Positions 27,366 to 35,677 are shown, counted from the first letter of the stretch. The stretch is 64,000 bases of DNA from Pseudomonas sp. Irchel s3h14 (GCF_900187425.1 NZ_FYDJ01000004.1:372001-436000), one strand, 5' to 3'. Notes: generated by a model from the letters alone, not told the origin. A program made the numbers and translations.

Positions 27366-28271
27366 ATGAACGCACCACTGACCAACGCCGCCAACCAAAT
27401 GCTTGCCTGCGTACTCACATTGGCATCGGTAATTGTAAATGCCAATACCCTTGAGCGGGTGCAGACCGGGCAATCAATCACCCTGGGCTTTTTGCCTGAC
27501 TTCGCTCCGTTCAGCACCCAGGACGGTGACAAGGCCAGCGGCTATGGGATCGACCTATGCCTGAAGGTGGTCGAAAAGGTCAAGAACGAGCTGGGCCTGC
27601 CCTCTTTGCAAGTACGCTATCAGCCTCTCAAGATTAACGAAGAAGTCGATGCCATCAGCACCGGAAAAGTTGACATCGTTTGTACACCGACATTGGCAAC
27701 ACTGGAGCGACGCAAGACAGTCAACTTCACTATCCCCATCTACACCGCCGGTCTTTCGGTCGTGGTACGCAAGAATGCGCCTGCTGGGTTGCTCAAAGTG
27801 CTTAATGGCCAGGTGGACAAGACCGGCCCAGCCTGGCGCGCGTCTGTCAATCGCGGTCTGGCCAACATGACTTATGCGACAGTCGCTGGCAGCGTCATTG
27901 ACCAGTGGGTCCGCGACCAACTGCGCGCGCTGGGCGTAACGGTGACGCGGGTCACAGTCGAAGGCGCGAATGCGGGGCTCAAACTGGTGGCCAATGGCAA
28001 AGCTGATGCTTTCTTCGCTGAGCGCATGGTGCTGACGCACATCCTCGGCAACACATATCCTGACAAGAATCTTGTATTGCTGGACCGCATCTTTGACTAC
28101 TCACCGACCGCAATGATGGTCGAACGGGACGATGAACGTTTCCGCTTGTTGGTGGATACCGCGCTGAGTGAAATGTACCGTTCGGGTGAGATCGAGCAGG
28201 CATACGACAGGCACCTGGGAGGCGTCAGCGACACAACCAGGAAGCTGTTCAAGCTCTATGCGCTGCCTTAA
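27366..28271 (+). CDS. Periplasmic solute-binding protein, family 3
   Basis: A 301-residue protein with an N-terminal signal sequence (about 1-26), followed by the bacterial extracellular solute-binding family 3 fold typical of amino-acid ABC transporters (ITLGFLPDFAPFSTQDG, GYGIDLCLKVVEKV, VDIVCTPTLATLERRKTVNFTIPIY). In such families an arginine in the TxERR segment binds the ligand carboxylate. No permease or ATPase genes are adjacent, so it is an orphan binding protein; it may supply another transporter or a sensor. The ATG at 27366 follows GGGAGAA. The ligand is unknown; an amino acid is a fair guess in an arginine-fermentation island. Confidence 0.83.
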   Translation: MNAPLTNAANQMLACVLTLASVIVNANTLERVQTGQSITLGFLPDFAPFSTQDGDKASGYGIDLCLKVVEKVKNELGLPSLQVRYQPLKINEEVDAISTGKVDIVCTPTLATLERRKTVNFTIPIYTAGLSVVVRKNAPAGLLKVLNGQVDKTGPAWRASVNRGLANMTYATVAGSVIDQWVRDQLRALGVTVTRVTVEGANAGLKLVANGKADAFFAERMVLTHILGNTYPDKNLVLLDRIFDYSPTAMMVERDDERFRLLVDTALSEMYRSGEIEQAYDRHLGGVSDTTRKLFKLYALP

Positions 28272-28308
28272 GCGATAGCGTCGGCGGTGTGCCGTTCATC
28301 CCCGATCA

Positions 28309-28400
28309 ATGTGGGAGCAAACTTGCTCACGAAGGCGGCTCAACATTCGATATTGATGCTCGGTACCACCCCGCTGTCGCGAGCAAGCCCGCATTCACAC
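28309..28400. repeat. REP doublet (REPIN-like)
   Basis: Two inverted REP units face each other: GTGGGAGCAAACTTGCTC at 28311-28328, and TCGCGAGCAAGCCCGC near 28377-28392, with about 45 bp between. They resemble the REPINs of the P. fluorescens group. The doublet marks the right edge of the ordered island. Confidence 0.7.
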
Positions 28401-28457
28401 TCGCACGGTTCAGCCAGAAGGGATGTGTTGCTCGCCCTTATCTAGAAGGACCACATT

Positions 28458-28568
28458 ATGCGTATCGTCGTTGCTTTGGGCGGTAATGCTCTGCTCCGTC
28501 GGGGTGAACCTCGAACCGCAGAGAATCAGCGTGGCAATATCCGGATCGCCATCGAGCCGAGCCTGTAG
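28458..28568 (+). pseudogene. 5' fragment of arcC (duplicate)
   Basis: The first 32 codons repeat the start of the intact arcC at 8557 almost exactly ([18 protein letters not shown], then a few substitutions), with a ribosome site AAGGA. The frame then leaves homology and stops at 28566-28568. It cannot make a kinase. It shows a duplication or gene-conversion event linking the two ends of the Anr-box island. Confidence 0.85.
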
Positions 28569-28683
28569 ATAACGACCCATCCATTCCAACACCTACAGAC
28601 GCCCCCCCTCGCATGCCTGAGAACATTGTTGGACCTCGCAGTTCGCCGCAGGTCATTTGGTTCAGGGATGTGCCGACTCATGA

Positions 28684-28830
28684 AAAATTCCCGGGCAAGC
28701 GTGGCTTAATCATCAGGTTTCGGAATACATCAACAAGGGAATCGATGTCGAGCAGATGATAGAGCTCGCTAAGACTGTGACGACCTGGGATGAATGGTCT
28801 GTTGGCCTAAACCGCCTCAAGCCCGACTGA
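28684..28830 (+). pseudogene. Possible 3' coding remnant, unidentified
   Basis: A stretch of 48 codons without a start reads as a plausible protein C-terminus (QVSEYINKGIDVEQMIELAK, then TWDEWSVGLNRLKPD). I do not recognise the family. It follows the arcC fragment and precedes the MITE-like element. The remaining sequence to 29056 holds nothing I can identify. Confidence 0.3.
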
Positions 28831-29056
28831 AAATCGCTCCAAAGCAAGGTGCAAGGCTTGGTGATCGGAACCTCACTTAGCTGCGTTTCTTGGAATGGCA
28901 GGAAGACTGCGTGCGCTGACTGCATCGGAGCTCCCATTACTCAGGCAGAAGCTCCAGATTGCAGTAGAGGGATTGATTCGTTCCTAACGCTTAGAGATTG
29001 AGCTTTGCAACAGAGTCGAAAAAAGAAAACTCTTACTTTTGAGAGTGCCCGCTTTT

Positions 29057-29225
29057 GGCCCAGGCCGTGTAAAAACGCATTCGTCACTTTGAAGTCAGCG
29101 TTGCTACGTGAAAATCTGGCGCCGACCGTTTGGTTAAGTAGACCAAAAGTTTGCGTAGGGACGCGATTTTTTGGCTGTTTTCGTCTGCCTCCGAAGATCG
29201 AAAACGTTTTTACACAGCGTCGGCC
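29057..29225. mobile_element. 169-bp MITE-like element with IS1182-type ends
   Basis: The left end GGCCCAGGCCGTGTAAAAAC and the reverse complement of the right end, GGCCGACGCTGTGTAAAAAC, form terminal inverted repeats. They match the ends of the IS1182-type element at 31532-33443 (GGCCCAGAGTGTGTAAAAAC and GGCCGAGACTGTGTAAAAAC). There is no coding capacity. It may be moved in trans by that transposase. Its right end abuts the 721-bp module that follows. A half copy is at 30010-30075. Confidence 0.65.
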
Positions 29226-29942
29226 GATAGCTGCCCGCCATGATAGGCGGCAGATGGACAGACGCTGACGCTCGCCGGTATCTGCTGGCCCTTTACCACT
29301 TGAGGTCTCACCCCTGCGACGCTTTACAACAGAGTCCGGCCATCCTGATAGAATCGATCAGGCTATAGATAACACCCCTCTGAGAAATGGTATGAATACA
29401 GAATTGATGGAAGATGAGATGCGCCGGGCGCTATTCGGTGATTCTGAGCCCTCTGTGCCGGCAATTAACTCAGACGTGCAGGACACAGTCCCGGATGTTG
29501 TGATCGTGCAACCGGTGAAGGCAGCGAAGAAAAAGATAGTCTCAAAAGGCTTCACACCTAGGTTGAGAGTCACGCTCCGTGTGGGAAATGAATTTGAAGG
29601 CGAGATGCACGAGATGGTACATGAGGCCGATACGCTGAGCTCCCTAGTTGCAGAACAAGAAGCTACTAAGACGGCTAGAAAAAAATTCAGGTTTGTGGAA
29701 GTGGTTTCGGTCAAGTCGATGTAGTGGGTACTCTCACTTAGCTCGCCCATCTGGCATTAAACCGCATTCAGTTACCGCGGGTCACCGAACAGGTTCGTGT
29801 CGATTGAAGCCTCAAATACTAGGGGGCGGTAGTCGTATCCCGGACTGGATTTAACAGCACCACTCCATCCAACTCTCAATGTTTAACTGGTCGCCAGCCC
29901 CAAGCTACATAACTGAGGGTGGCGACAGGCAGAAATCGGCCA
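29222..29942. mobile_element. 721-bp repeated module (copy A) carrying one small gene
   Basis: The module begins GGCCGATAGCTGCCCGCC and ends with the reverse complement of GGCCGATTTCTGCCTGTCGC, an imperfect terminal inverted repeat. Each end has a subterminal hairpin (29231-29253 and about 29890-29926). It contains one gene of 110 codons and no transposase. A second copy of 722 bp is found as 46473-46711 plus 58156-58638, split by the IS66-ended unit. The copies agree over their whole length. This looks like a mobile insertion cassette moved by an outside enzyme. Confidence 0.65.
29392..29724 (+). CDS. Small hypothetical protein of the repeated module
   Basis: A 110-residue protein that I cannot assign to a family. 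Its N-terminus is acidic (MNTELMEDEMRRALFGDSEP), the middle has a basic patch (KAAKKKIVSKGFTPRLRVTLR) and the C-terminus is basic (TARKKFRFVEVVSVKSM). No membrane segment is seen. A second, near-identical copy is split between 46647-46711 and 58156-58423. Joined, those parts also give exactly 333 bp, so the reading frame is kept under selection or has moved recently. The mostly synonymous or conservative differences between copies support a real protein. Confidence 0.6.
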   Translation: MNTELMEDEMRRALFGDSEPSVPAINSDVQDTVPDVVIVQPVKAAKKKIVSKGFTPRLRVTLRVGNEFEGEMHEMVHEADTLSSLVAEQEATKTARKKFRFVEVVSVKSM

Positions 29943-30009
29943 GTTTTACGCCGGTCTGAGCGGCTGCTTTGGGTTGTGGATTCAACCGGTCGCGATGGGC
30001 TCTGCCACC

Positions 30010-30075
30010 ACTGTCAGATTTTACGTAGCGACGCAGACTTCAAAACTGGACCTGCGTTTTTACACAATTTGGGCC
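30010..30075. repeat. Half copy of the MITE-like element
   Basis: This segment is the inverted counterpart of the left half of the element at 29057-29225: it shares the CAGATTTT, ACGTAGC and GACTTCAAA blocks and ends TGCGTTTTTACACA then GGGCC. It is a broken copy. Confidence 0.5.
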
Positions 30076-30235
30076 AAAAGCTACCTGTCGGCTTTGCCTA
30101 AGCAATCACAGACGCTCCACCTGTTGCACCTGGGCCTCATGTGCCTACGAAACCCGGGGCGATTCAAAACAGCGCGATCGGCACCGGCATGCAACGAAAG
30201 CAATGATCCCGTGCCGCTTGCCCCTCCAGTTGTGC

Positions 30236-30331
30236 TCAGGACACCAGCTGTTCAATGTCAGCCAGGAAGCGATCTTGGTGAGTCTGCTTTTTCTTGCCGG
30301 TGTATTTGAGTTCGGAGAAGGTCTTCTACAT
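30236..30331 (-). pseudogene. N-terminal remnant of an IS5-like transposase
   Basis: The minus strand reads M-stop-KTFSELKYTGKKKQTHQDRFLADIEQLV and then a stop. This matches the typical N-terminus of IS5-family transposases (xTFSELEYxxKKKxTRRDRFLxEIE). Codon 2 is TAG where CAG would be usual, and the rest is missing. Confidence 0.5.
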
Positions 30332-30380
30332 GGCGCGTAACAAGGCACACGGATAGGGTGGCTGGTTGACAGTGCTCGGT

Positions 30381-30662
30381 GTGCCAAGGGGGCTGCTAGC
30401 TATTTTTTTTTGCGTCGCCTTAAGTAAATCAAATAGCGTATATAAACATTCACTTGATATTTCAAATTCGTCCAAAGGCGGCAAATTTAGTGGGGCAAGA
30501 GTTTTGTGCCAGACTATAATAAAAATGTTAAATACGCGCGGATTAGTGTTTTGGGGTGGATGTATTAGAAGTTATGAAATTTGATGTGTGTGGCTATCCT
30601 TGGAGGTTGGTGGTTAATAATATTTAATCTGTGATGGTTTGGTGTAGTGGTGAGGATTTTAT
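30381..30662. other. AT-rich stretch without genes
   Basis: About 280 bp of markedly AT-rich sequence, unlike the surrounding GC-rich DNA, precede the hemerythrin gene. It probably holds that gene's promoter and suggests foreign origin or H-NS/MvaT-type silencing. No other feature is seen. Confidence 0.5.
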
Positions 30663-31121
30663 ATGAACGTCTTGTTGAAAGAGCTACACACCTATCATCA
30701 TGAGGTGGCTATCAAAATTACTCAAATCAAAGGATTGCTGGGGAGGTTGAGGCATGAATCCGCTAGTGCCGATGACTGCAAGCTGTTGTTTAAGCTGCTG
30801 GAAGCCTTGCATGGTGATGCAGAGCGACACCACCATGAAAATGAAGAGCTTATTCGGCGGGCCTTGCTAGCGACTGAGGCACCGATCCACCAACGGGTCA
30901 AGGATATCGAGCGAGATCATCAAGCATTTGGGCGCATTGCTGGACAGCTCAAGATGCTGGAGGACTCAACTCAGGAGGCGAGAGTAATCGCTGACACTAT
31001 CGATGACTTTATCAAGAAATACTACGATCATATGGAGGCTGAGGAGAATATTTTCTTTCCGGTGGCAGATAAGTGGTTGTCAGACATCCAGTGGCAGGAA
31101 ATAAAGCGTCAGTGGCATTAA
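30663..31121 (+). CDS. Hemerythrin-like (HHE) domain protein
   Basis: A 152-residue cytoplasmic protein with the four-helix HHE fold. Likely di-iron ligands are in HTYHHE (near 9-14), HGDAERHHHENEE (near 50-62), RDHQAF (near 84) and YDHMEAEENIFFP (near 122-134). Such proteins bind oxygen, nitric oxide or iron. The ATG at 30663 follows GTGAGGA. It stands alone in AT-rich DNA among mobile debris. It is not closely similar to the hemerythrin domain fused to the P-type ATPase at 1022. Confidence 0.82.
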   Translation: MNVLLKELHTYHHEVAIKITQIKGLLGRLRHESASADDCKLLFKLLEALHGDAERHHHENEELIRRALLATEAPIHQRVKDIERDHQAFGRIAGQLKMLEDSTQEARVIADTIDDFIKKYYDHMEAEENIFFPVADKWLSDIQWQEIKRQWH

Positions 31122-31531
31122 TCGAAGCTTTAACCGTCTTGCTTAACCATGCTGCTACTTAATACTCGATCTGACATATTTATTGCGCGGATTCCAAATT
31201 TTACACCGCGGGCTTGTAGGATTACTTATATAGAATTACAAACGAGATGAATTGTGAGCCTTACACCCACACATTCGCCATGCATGGAATAAGCGTTGGG
31301 GCTAATCGCATTATTTCGATTACAGATATCTAGTCGCCTACGGCGAATCTGGCCACGGGGTTATTGGGGGAACTGCGAGTGATGATGCAAATCTCTAGTG
31401 GCCATGCTTTAAGCAGGTGAGCCGCCCCTGGTTTCGTTGGCTGATCTGAGGGCGCGCACACGGCTCAACAGGTAGCAGCGGTCCACCGGCAACCCTGGGT
31501 CGCCAGGTACCCTTCTCCAGCGGCAGAAATC
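31122..31531. other. Gap between hemerythrin gene and IS1182-type element
   Basis: About 400 bp with no gene that I can support. The first half is still AT-rich. A short copy of the dispersed repeat GGCAGAAATCGGCC lies at 31522-31535 and overlaps the end of the insertion element. Confidence 0.4.
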
Positions 31532-31692
31532 GGCCCAGAGTGTGTAAAAACGCTCATGGGCCTGGGATTCCTCAAGCATCGACGTTCGTTGACGGAGCTA
31601 TCGCACGGTCGATGCATGGATTGCATCGGTAGCGTCCTGGAGCACGTAAGTGCTGTTTTAGCGTCCTTTGAATGAGCCAAAGCCGGCCTTTG

Positions 31693-33153
31693 TTACGCCG
31701 ACAGTGCCTTTATCAAACTGTCAGCGCCGATAATTTTCATGACCCGTTTCAGGTTGTAGGCGAGCACGTTCAGGCTCATCTCCGCGCTTACCCCAGCCAG
31801 CTTTCGCGTCAGGAAGTGCGTTGCGCCCATCCATTGTTTGAGCGTCCCGAAGGGATGCTCAACCGTTCGTTTTCGGACTCGCATCATCTCCGGCGCGTTG
31901 TTCAGCCGGTTCTGCATCTCCTCCAGCACGCCTTCATGTTCCCAGCGCCGGACTCGCCGTTCCGTGCTCGGTGTACATTGCGATTTCAGTGCGCAATTCC
32001 GGCATTTCGAACTCCAGTAGCGGTGCAACGTCAGACCTTTTTCAACGCTGGAAAAACGCCAAATCAATGCCTCTCCAGCTGGACAAATGTATTCATTTTT
32101 TGAAGCATCGTAGATGAAGGCATCATTGTTGAAACGCCCATCGGCTTTGGCTGCTGAAGTCATCGGCTTCGGCACGTAGGCAGTTATATGAGTGTCGTGA
32201 CAAGCCAAGATTTCCTCGCTTTTGAAGTAACCTCGGTCAGCCACTACCGACAGCGTTTCTGACGCCATCGCCTCGCGGGCCTGCTTGGCCATCGAGCTGA
32301 GTTGATCGCGGTCGGAACCGACGTTGGTCACCTCATGCGCAACGATCAAATAGTGCTGGGCATCGACCGCTGTTTGCACGTTGTAGCCGACAATTCCGGT
32401 ACCGCGCGTCATCATGGAACGGGCGCCTGGATCGGTCAGTGAGACCTGTTTATCCGGCGACTCATTGAGCTGAATTTCGATCGCTTGAAGCTCCTTCATT
32501 CGAGTTTTGAGCTTGGCGATTTTCTCTTCCAGCCGCACGGCTTTGGGCTCGAAGGATGTGGGTTCTTGCCGATCGGCAGCATCGAGTGCCGCCAGGTAAC
32601 GATTGATACTCGATTCAATTTCTTCCATGCGCCGTTTCAGTTTGGCGCTGGTGAAATTGCGGTCGCGGTTGTTGACTGCTTTGAATTTACTGCCATCGAT
32701 GGCGACCAGATGTTCTCCGAATAATCCCAACTGCTGACACAGCACAACGAACTGGCGACAGACGCCTCGGATGGCCTTGCTGTTGTCTTTTCGGAAGTTG
32801 GCGATGGTCTTGAAATCCGGCATCAAACGCCCGGTCAGCCACATCAACTCGACATTGCGCTGAGCTTCTCGCTCCAGGCGCCGGCTCGATTGAATGCGGT
32901 TGAGATAGCCGTAGATATAGATCTTTAGCAGGATTGCGGGGTGGTAACCGGGCCTGCCAGTATCAGCAGGAGTGGCTCTCTCGAAACCCCGATTGACCAG
33001 GTCGAGTTCGTCGACGAAAACGTCGACTACACGCACCGGATTGGTATCGCTGACGTAATCGTCGAGGCTCTCGGGGAGCAAGGTGCTTTGACCGCGACAT
33101 TCGCCTTGAATGAAGCGCTTCATCGGCAACTCCTGCGTTAAAATCCCCAGCAA
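31693..33153 (-). CDS. IS1182-family transposase
   Basis: A DDE transposase of 486 residues, apparently intact. The N-terminal DUF772 region (RVVDVFVDELDLVNRGFE, RPGYHPAILLKIYIYGYLNRIQSSRRLE) is followed by the DDE domain (AIDGSKFKAVNNRDRNFT, GIVGYNVQTAVDAQHYLIVAHEVTN, VVADRGYFKSEEI) and the cysteine-rich segment CRNCALKSQCTP. Length is normal for the family. It is bounded by inverted repeats shared with a MITE-like element 2.3 kb away. Confidence 0.93.
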   Translation of the reverse strand: MLGILTQELPMKRFIQGECRGQSTLLPESLDDYVSDTNPVRVVDVFVDELDLVNRGFERATPADTGRPGYHPAILLKIYIYGYLNRIQSSRRLEREAQRNVELMWLTGRLMPDFKTIANFRKDNSKAIRGVCRQFVVLCQQLGLFGEHLVAIDGSKFKAVNNRDRNFTSAKLKRRMEEIESSINRYLAALDAADRQEPTSFEPKAVRLEEKIAKLKTRMKELQAIEIQLNESPDKQVSLTDPGARSMMTRGTGIVGYNVQTAVDAQHYLIVAHEVTNVGSDRDQLSSMAKQAREAMASETLSVVADRGYFKSEEILACHDTHITAYVPKPMTSAAKADGRFNNDAFIYDASKNEYICPAGEALIWRFSSVEKGLTLHRYWSSKCRNCALKSQCTPSTERRVRRWEHEGVLEEMQNRLNNAPEMMRVRKRTVEHPFGTLKQWMGATHFLTRKLAGVSAEMSLNVLAYNLKRVMKIIGADSLIKALSA

Positions 33154-33164
33154 TCATACGCGCG

Positions 33165-33377
33165 ATGACAATTATGAAAGCCCCGAGAATGACTAAGACA
33201 CACGCCCCTCACCGGGCTCAAAAGCTCGTGGAACTTGGCTGGACTGTTAAACATGAATTCAAGGCTGACAACGAAACATACGAGTGGTATCTGGAATGGG
33301 AGCACGTTGAAGAGCCTCCATTACTTTCCTCACAAGATAATTGGGATAAACCCAGCCACTACCGCCCCTGTGACTGA
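33165..33377 (+). CDS. Small hypothetical protein inside the IS1182-type unit
   Basis: A possible 70-residue protein, divergent from the transposase and inside the same inverted repeats. It has protein-like composition (RAQKLVELGWTVKHEFKAD, then YEWYLEWE) and no membrane segment. ATGs at 33165, 33174 and 33189 are all possible; none has a strong ribosome site. It may be a passenger gene. Function unknown. Confidence 0.45.
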   Translation: MTIMKAPRMTKTHAPHRAQKLVELGWTVKHEFKADNETYEWYLEWEHVEEPPLLSSQDNWDKPSHYRPCD

Positions 33378-33469
33378 TTCAAGATGGCAGATTTAACGTT
33401 GCAGATCTAAGCACGATGGATGCGTTTTTACACAGTCTCGGCCATAAGCAGACGCCCCAATCGCACCAC

Positions 33470-34312
33470 TCATACGACCTGGAGAGAAATGTCATCTTGT
33501 CGGTTATGGACGAGTCGCTCAACGAAGAACTCCATATGCCCTCCGGGGGTAGTCAGCAGAGGCCAAGTATCGACCTTTAAAGCGATATCCTGAAATGCTT
33601 GGGCGCACTTGGAGCGCGGAAAGTGCTCGAAGACTGCTCGCTGCTTCTGCACCGCCCTACGCGCACATTCATCGTACGGAACCGCTCCCACATACTGCAG
33701 GGTTACGTCGAGGAAGTGATCGGTGATCTTGGTCAATTTAGCGAACAGGGCGCGACCTTCCTGCGGACTCTGCGCCATATTAACCAGCACCCGGAAACGG
33801 TCCATTGCGTAATCACGATTAAGCAGTTTGATCAGTGCGTAGGCATCGGTGATCGAGGTCGGTTCGTCGCAGACCACCAGCAAGACTTCGTGGGCCGCCC
33901 GGACGAGACTGACCACCGACGCGCCGATGCCCGCAGCTGTATCAATCACCAGAACATCGAGACTGTCACCGATTTCACTGAAGGCCTGGATCAGGCCTGC
34001 GTGCTGAGCCGAAGACAAATGCACCATGCTCTGGATGCCTGAAGCCGCGGGGACGATTCGTACCCCGCCCGGACCGTGCACGAGTACATCGGATAGCTCA
34101 CAGCGACCTTCGAATAAGTCCGCAAGCGTGTACTGCCGGGAAAGCCCCAACAGGACATCGATATTCGCCAAGCCAAGATCGCCATCAAGCAACACGACTC
34201 GCTTTCCAAGTTTCGCCAGCGCCAATGAAAGATTCACAGCCACAGTCGTCTTGCCGACGCCACCCTTTCCGCCGGTTACGGCGATAACTTGTACAGAACG
34301 CACACCATCCAT
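33470..34312 (-). CDS. FleN/FlhG-type MinD-family ATPase, orphan paralogue
   Basis: A 280-residue P-loop ATPase, with the deviant Walker A GGKGGVGKTT, DGDLGLANIDVLLG and VLVIDTAAGIG. Along its length it resembles the flagellar-number regulator FleN of Pseudomonas (GGVRIVPAASGIQSMVHLSS, CDEPTSITDAYALIKLLNRD, AVPYDECARRAVQKQRAVFE). FleN normally lies in the flhF-fleN-fliA region and represses FleQ. Here no flagellar gene is near. It is next to an insertion element, so it is probably a mobile second copy that could alter FleQ control. Confidence 0.82.
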   Translation of the reverse strand: MDGVRSVQVIAVTGGKGGVGKTTVAVNLSLALAKLGKRVVLLDGDLGLANIDVLLGLSRQYTLADLFEGRCELSDVLVHGPGGVRIVPAASGIQSMVHLSSAQHAGLIQAFSEIGDSLDVLVIDTAAGIGASVVSLVRAAHEVLLVVCDEPTSITDAYALIKLLNRDYAMDRFRVLVNMAQSPQEGRALFAKLTKITDHFLDVTLQYVGAVPYDECARRAVQKQRAVFEHFPRSKCAQAFQDIALKVDTWPLLTTPGGHMEFFVERLVHNRQDDISLQVV

Positions 34313-34391
34313 GTTATTGATTCCCTTCCATGTGCAACGCGTTCGATTAGTCGCTAACTATTCCCAGATACGTAATGTTAGCTGAAAAGTG

Positions 34392-34678
34392 CAGGTACTG
34401 GCCCCCTGGACTCGCTAATCCTGCAGCCCTGCCTGCAGCTGCGCGAATTGTACGAGCGCCTCGACCTGGCGCGTAGCGCGCGGCCATTCAGCCTGTGCCT
34501 TCATTGCAACCTGCCGCTGCACGAGATCAGCACGGAACTGGCTCGGCTGCAGGTGCCACCGCGCATTGGCATCCTCTATTCGCACTTCCTGCGCAGCGAC
34601 GCCTGCCAACGGATTTACTGGGAGGGTTCGCATTGGCGCGGTATGTGTGCATTGCTGGCGCCTCTGCTGAACAGATAG
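34392..34678 (+). pseudogene. 3' fragment of a Mut7-C domain gene
   Basis: The frame reads as the C-terminal half of a Mut7-C (PIN-like RNase) protein with its zinc-ribbon: RPFSLCLHCNLPLHEI, then DACQRIYWEGSHWRGM. The N-terminal PIN-like part and a start are absent, so the gene is 5'-truncated. The cysteine pattern is incomplete compared with the usual paired CxxC. Confidence 0.6.
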
Positions 34679-34869
34679 CCGCGCGCAATGAAGTGGCTCG
34701 GCAGCTAAATAGCCGTCCTCGGAAAACACTAACCTACGAAACACTCGTGGAAAGATTTAGCCAATCTGTTGCATCGACCGGTTGAATCCACAGTCGATAG
34801 TAGCCCCTCACCACAGGCAGCAGTCGGCCAGAAGCAGACGTTCGACTTGGTACATTTTCAACCCGAAGT

Positions 34870-35180
34870 TGGTATTCGCCAGGGATCTTGAACAGGTCGC
34901 CAATCAGGACCTCGACAGCAAAGTCCTTCTGCGGAATCTTATAACTAACGCGTGAAAGGGGCCTGCGCGTAGACAGCACATACAACAATGCGAGCACGAC
35001 CAAAAATATCAGGCCGTAGTAGCTGTGCTGATCCTTCTTGTAGATGTTGAAGGCATCAGCAAGGTCAACGCAGAGGTATAAGATGCCCACGACAGCGAAA
35101 AACTTCCCAATCGCTTCGCCGGAGAACAGTGCTTAGCGCCAATAAGCCCGCGTCCTAATCGACTCGAAAAAGTACCTCAT
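34870..35180 (-). pseudogene. Thoeris ThsA-like (macro-domain, DUF6430) gene, inactivated
   Basis: From the ATG at 35180, which overlaps the stop of the TIR gene as ATGA, the frame reads MRYFFESIRTRAYWR, then an in-frame TAA at 35133-35135, then ALFSGEAIGKFFAVVGILYLCV. It continues through two membrane helices into SYKIPQKDFAVEVLIGDLFKIPGE, the start of the macro-like domain typical of membrane-anchored ThsA of type II Thoeris systems. Homology then stops near 34870, at a dispersed repeat. The gene is thus hit twice: by a nonsense codon and by loss of its 3' part. The family call is from pattern memory. Confidence 0.6.
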
Positions 35181-35677
35181 AGTCCGAGCTGCCTATACAC
35201 ATCATCGGAGTAGTAGCGGCCCCCAGTCGTGCCCGCGCTGCGCAATCGGTCGAACTCATCGGGCCAGTGGTACATCGCGTGTTCGATGAAGTTGTGATTG
35301 AACGAGGTGTAGAGCACGAGTTGATCCCGGATTGTCGGGGGGCAACGGTCATCCATCTGTCGACTTCCATTCAAGTTCACGCCAATGAGAGGCAGATTAA
35401 GCCGCAACGCCACTTCAAGCTCCCACTTTACGAACTTTGTCAGATATCTAGTGTTCTCGCCGATTAGCACCACAAGAAGCTTGGAGTTTGCGAAGCGCTC
35501 CCGAAGCTGGCGCTTGATGCTTTCTTCCTGGCTAGAATCCCGCGCCGTGTTTAGGTCATGCGCGTTGTGGAAATTGAGCGAAAAGCCGTCATGCGCTGTC
35601 CACGCAGTCATAAGACGGTAGTAGTGCATGTCTTTGTCGCCGTCAAAGGCGATGTAGGTCTTGTTTCTGTATGCCAC
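35177..35677 (-). CDS. TIR-like domain protein, Thoeris ThsB-type
   Basis: A 166-residue cytoplasmic protein with a TIR-like fold of the ThsB class (MTH538-like): KTYIAFDGDKDMHYYRLM, IKRQLRERFANSKLLVVLIGENT, KFVKWELEVALRLNLPLIGVNLNG. In Thoeris defence ThsB senses phage and makes an NAD-derived signal that activates ThsA. AAGGGGAAG precedes the ATG. It overlaps the downstream partner by 4 bp, the usual thsB-thsA coupling. Since the partner is broken, the system is probably inactive unless another ThsA exists. Confidence 0.72.
   Translation of the reverse strand: MAYRNKTYIAFDGDKDMHYYRLMTAWTAHDGFSLNFHNAHDLNTARDSSQEESIKRQLRERFANSKLLVVLIGENTRYLTKFVKWELEVALRLNLPLIGVNLNGSRQMDDRCPPTIRDQLVLYTSFNHNFIEHAMYHWPDEFDRLRSAGTTGGRYYSDDVYRQLGL

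Larger units (their letters stand above)
31532..33443. mobile_element. IS1182-type insertion element, about 1.9 kb
   Basis: Inverted ends GGCCCAGAGTGTGTAAAAAC (from 31532) and, reverse-complemented, GGCCGAGACTGTGTAAAAAC (ending 33443) enclose a full IS1182-family transposase on the minus strand and a small plus-strand frame. The outer limits are inferred from the repeat; the transposase may use closer ends, with the small gene as a passenger. No clear target duplication is visible. Confidence 0.65.
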
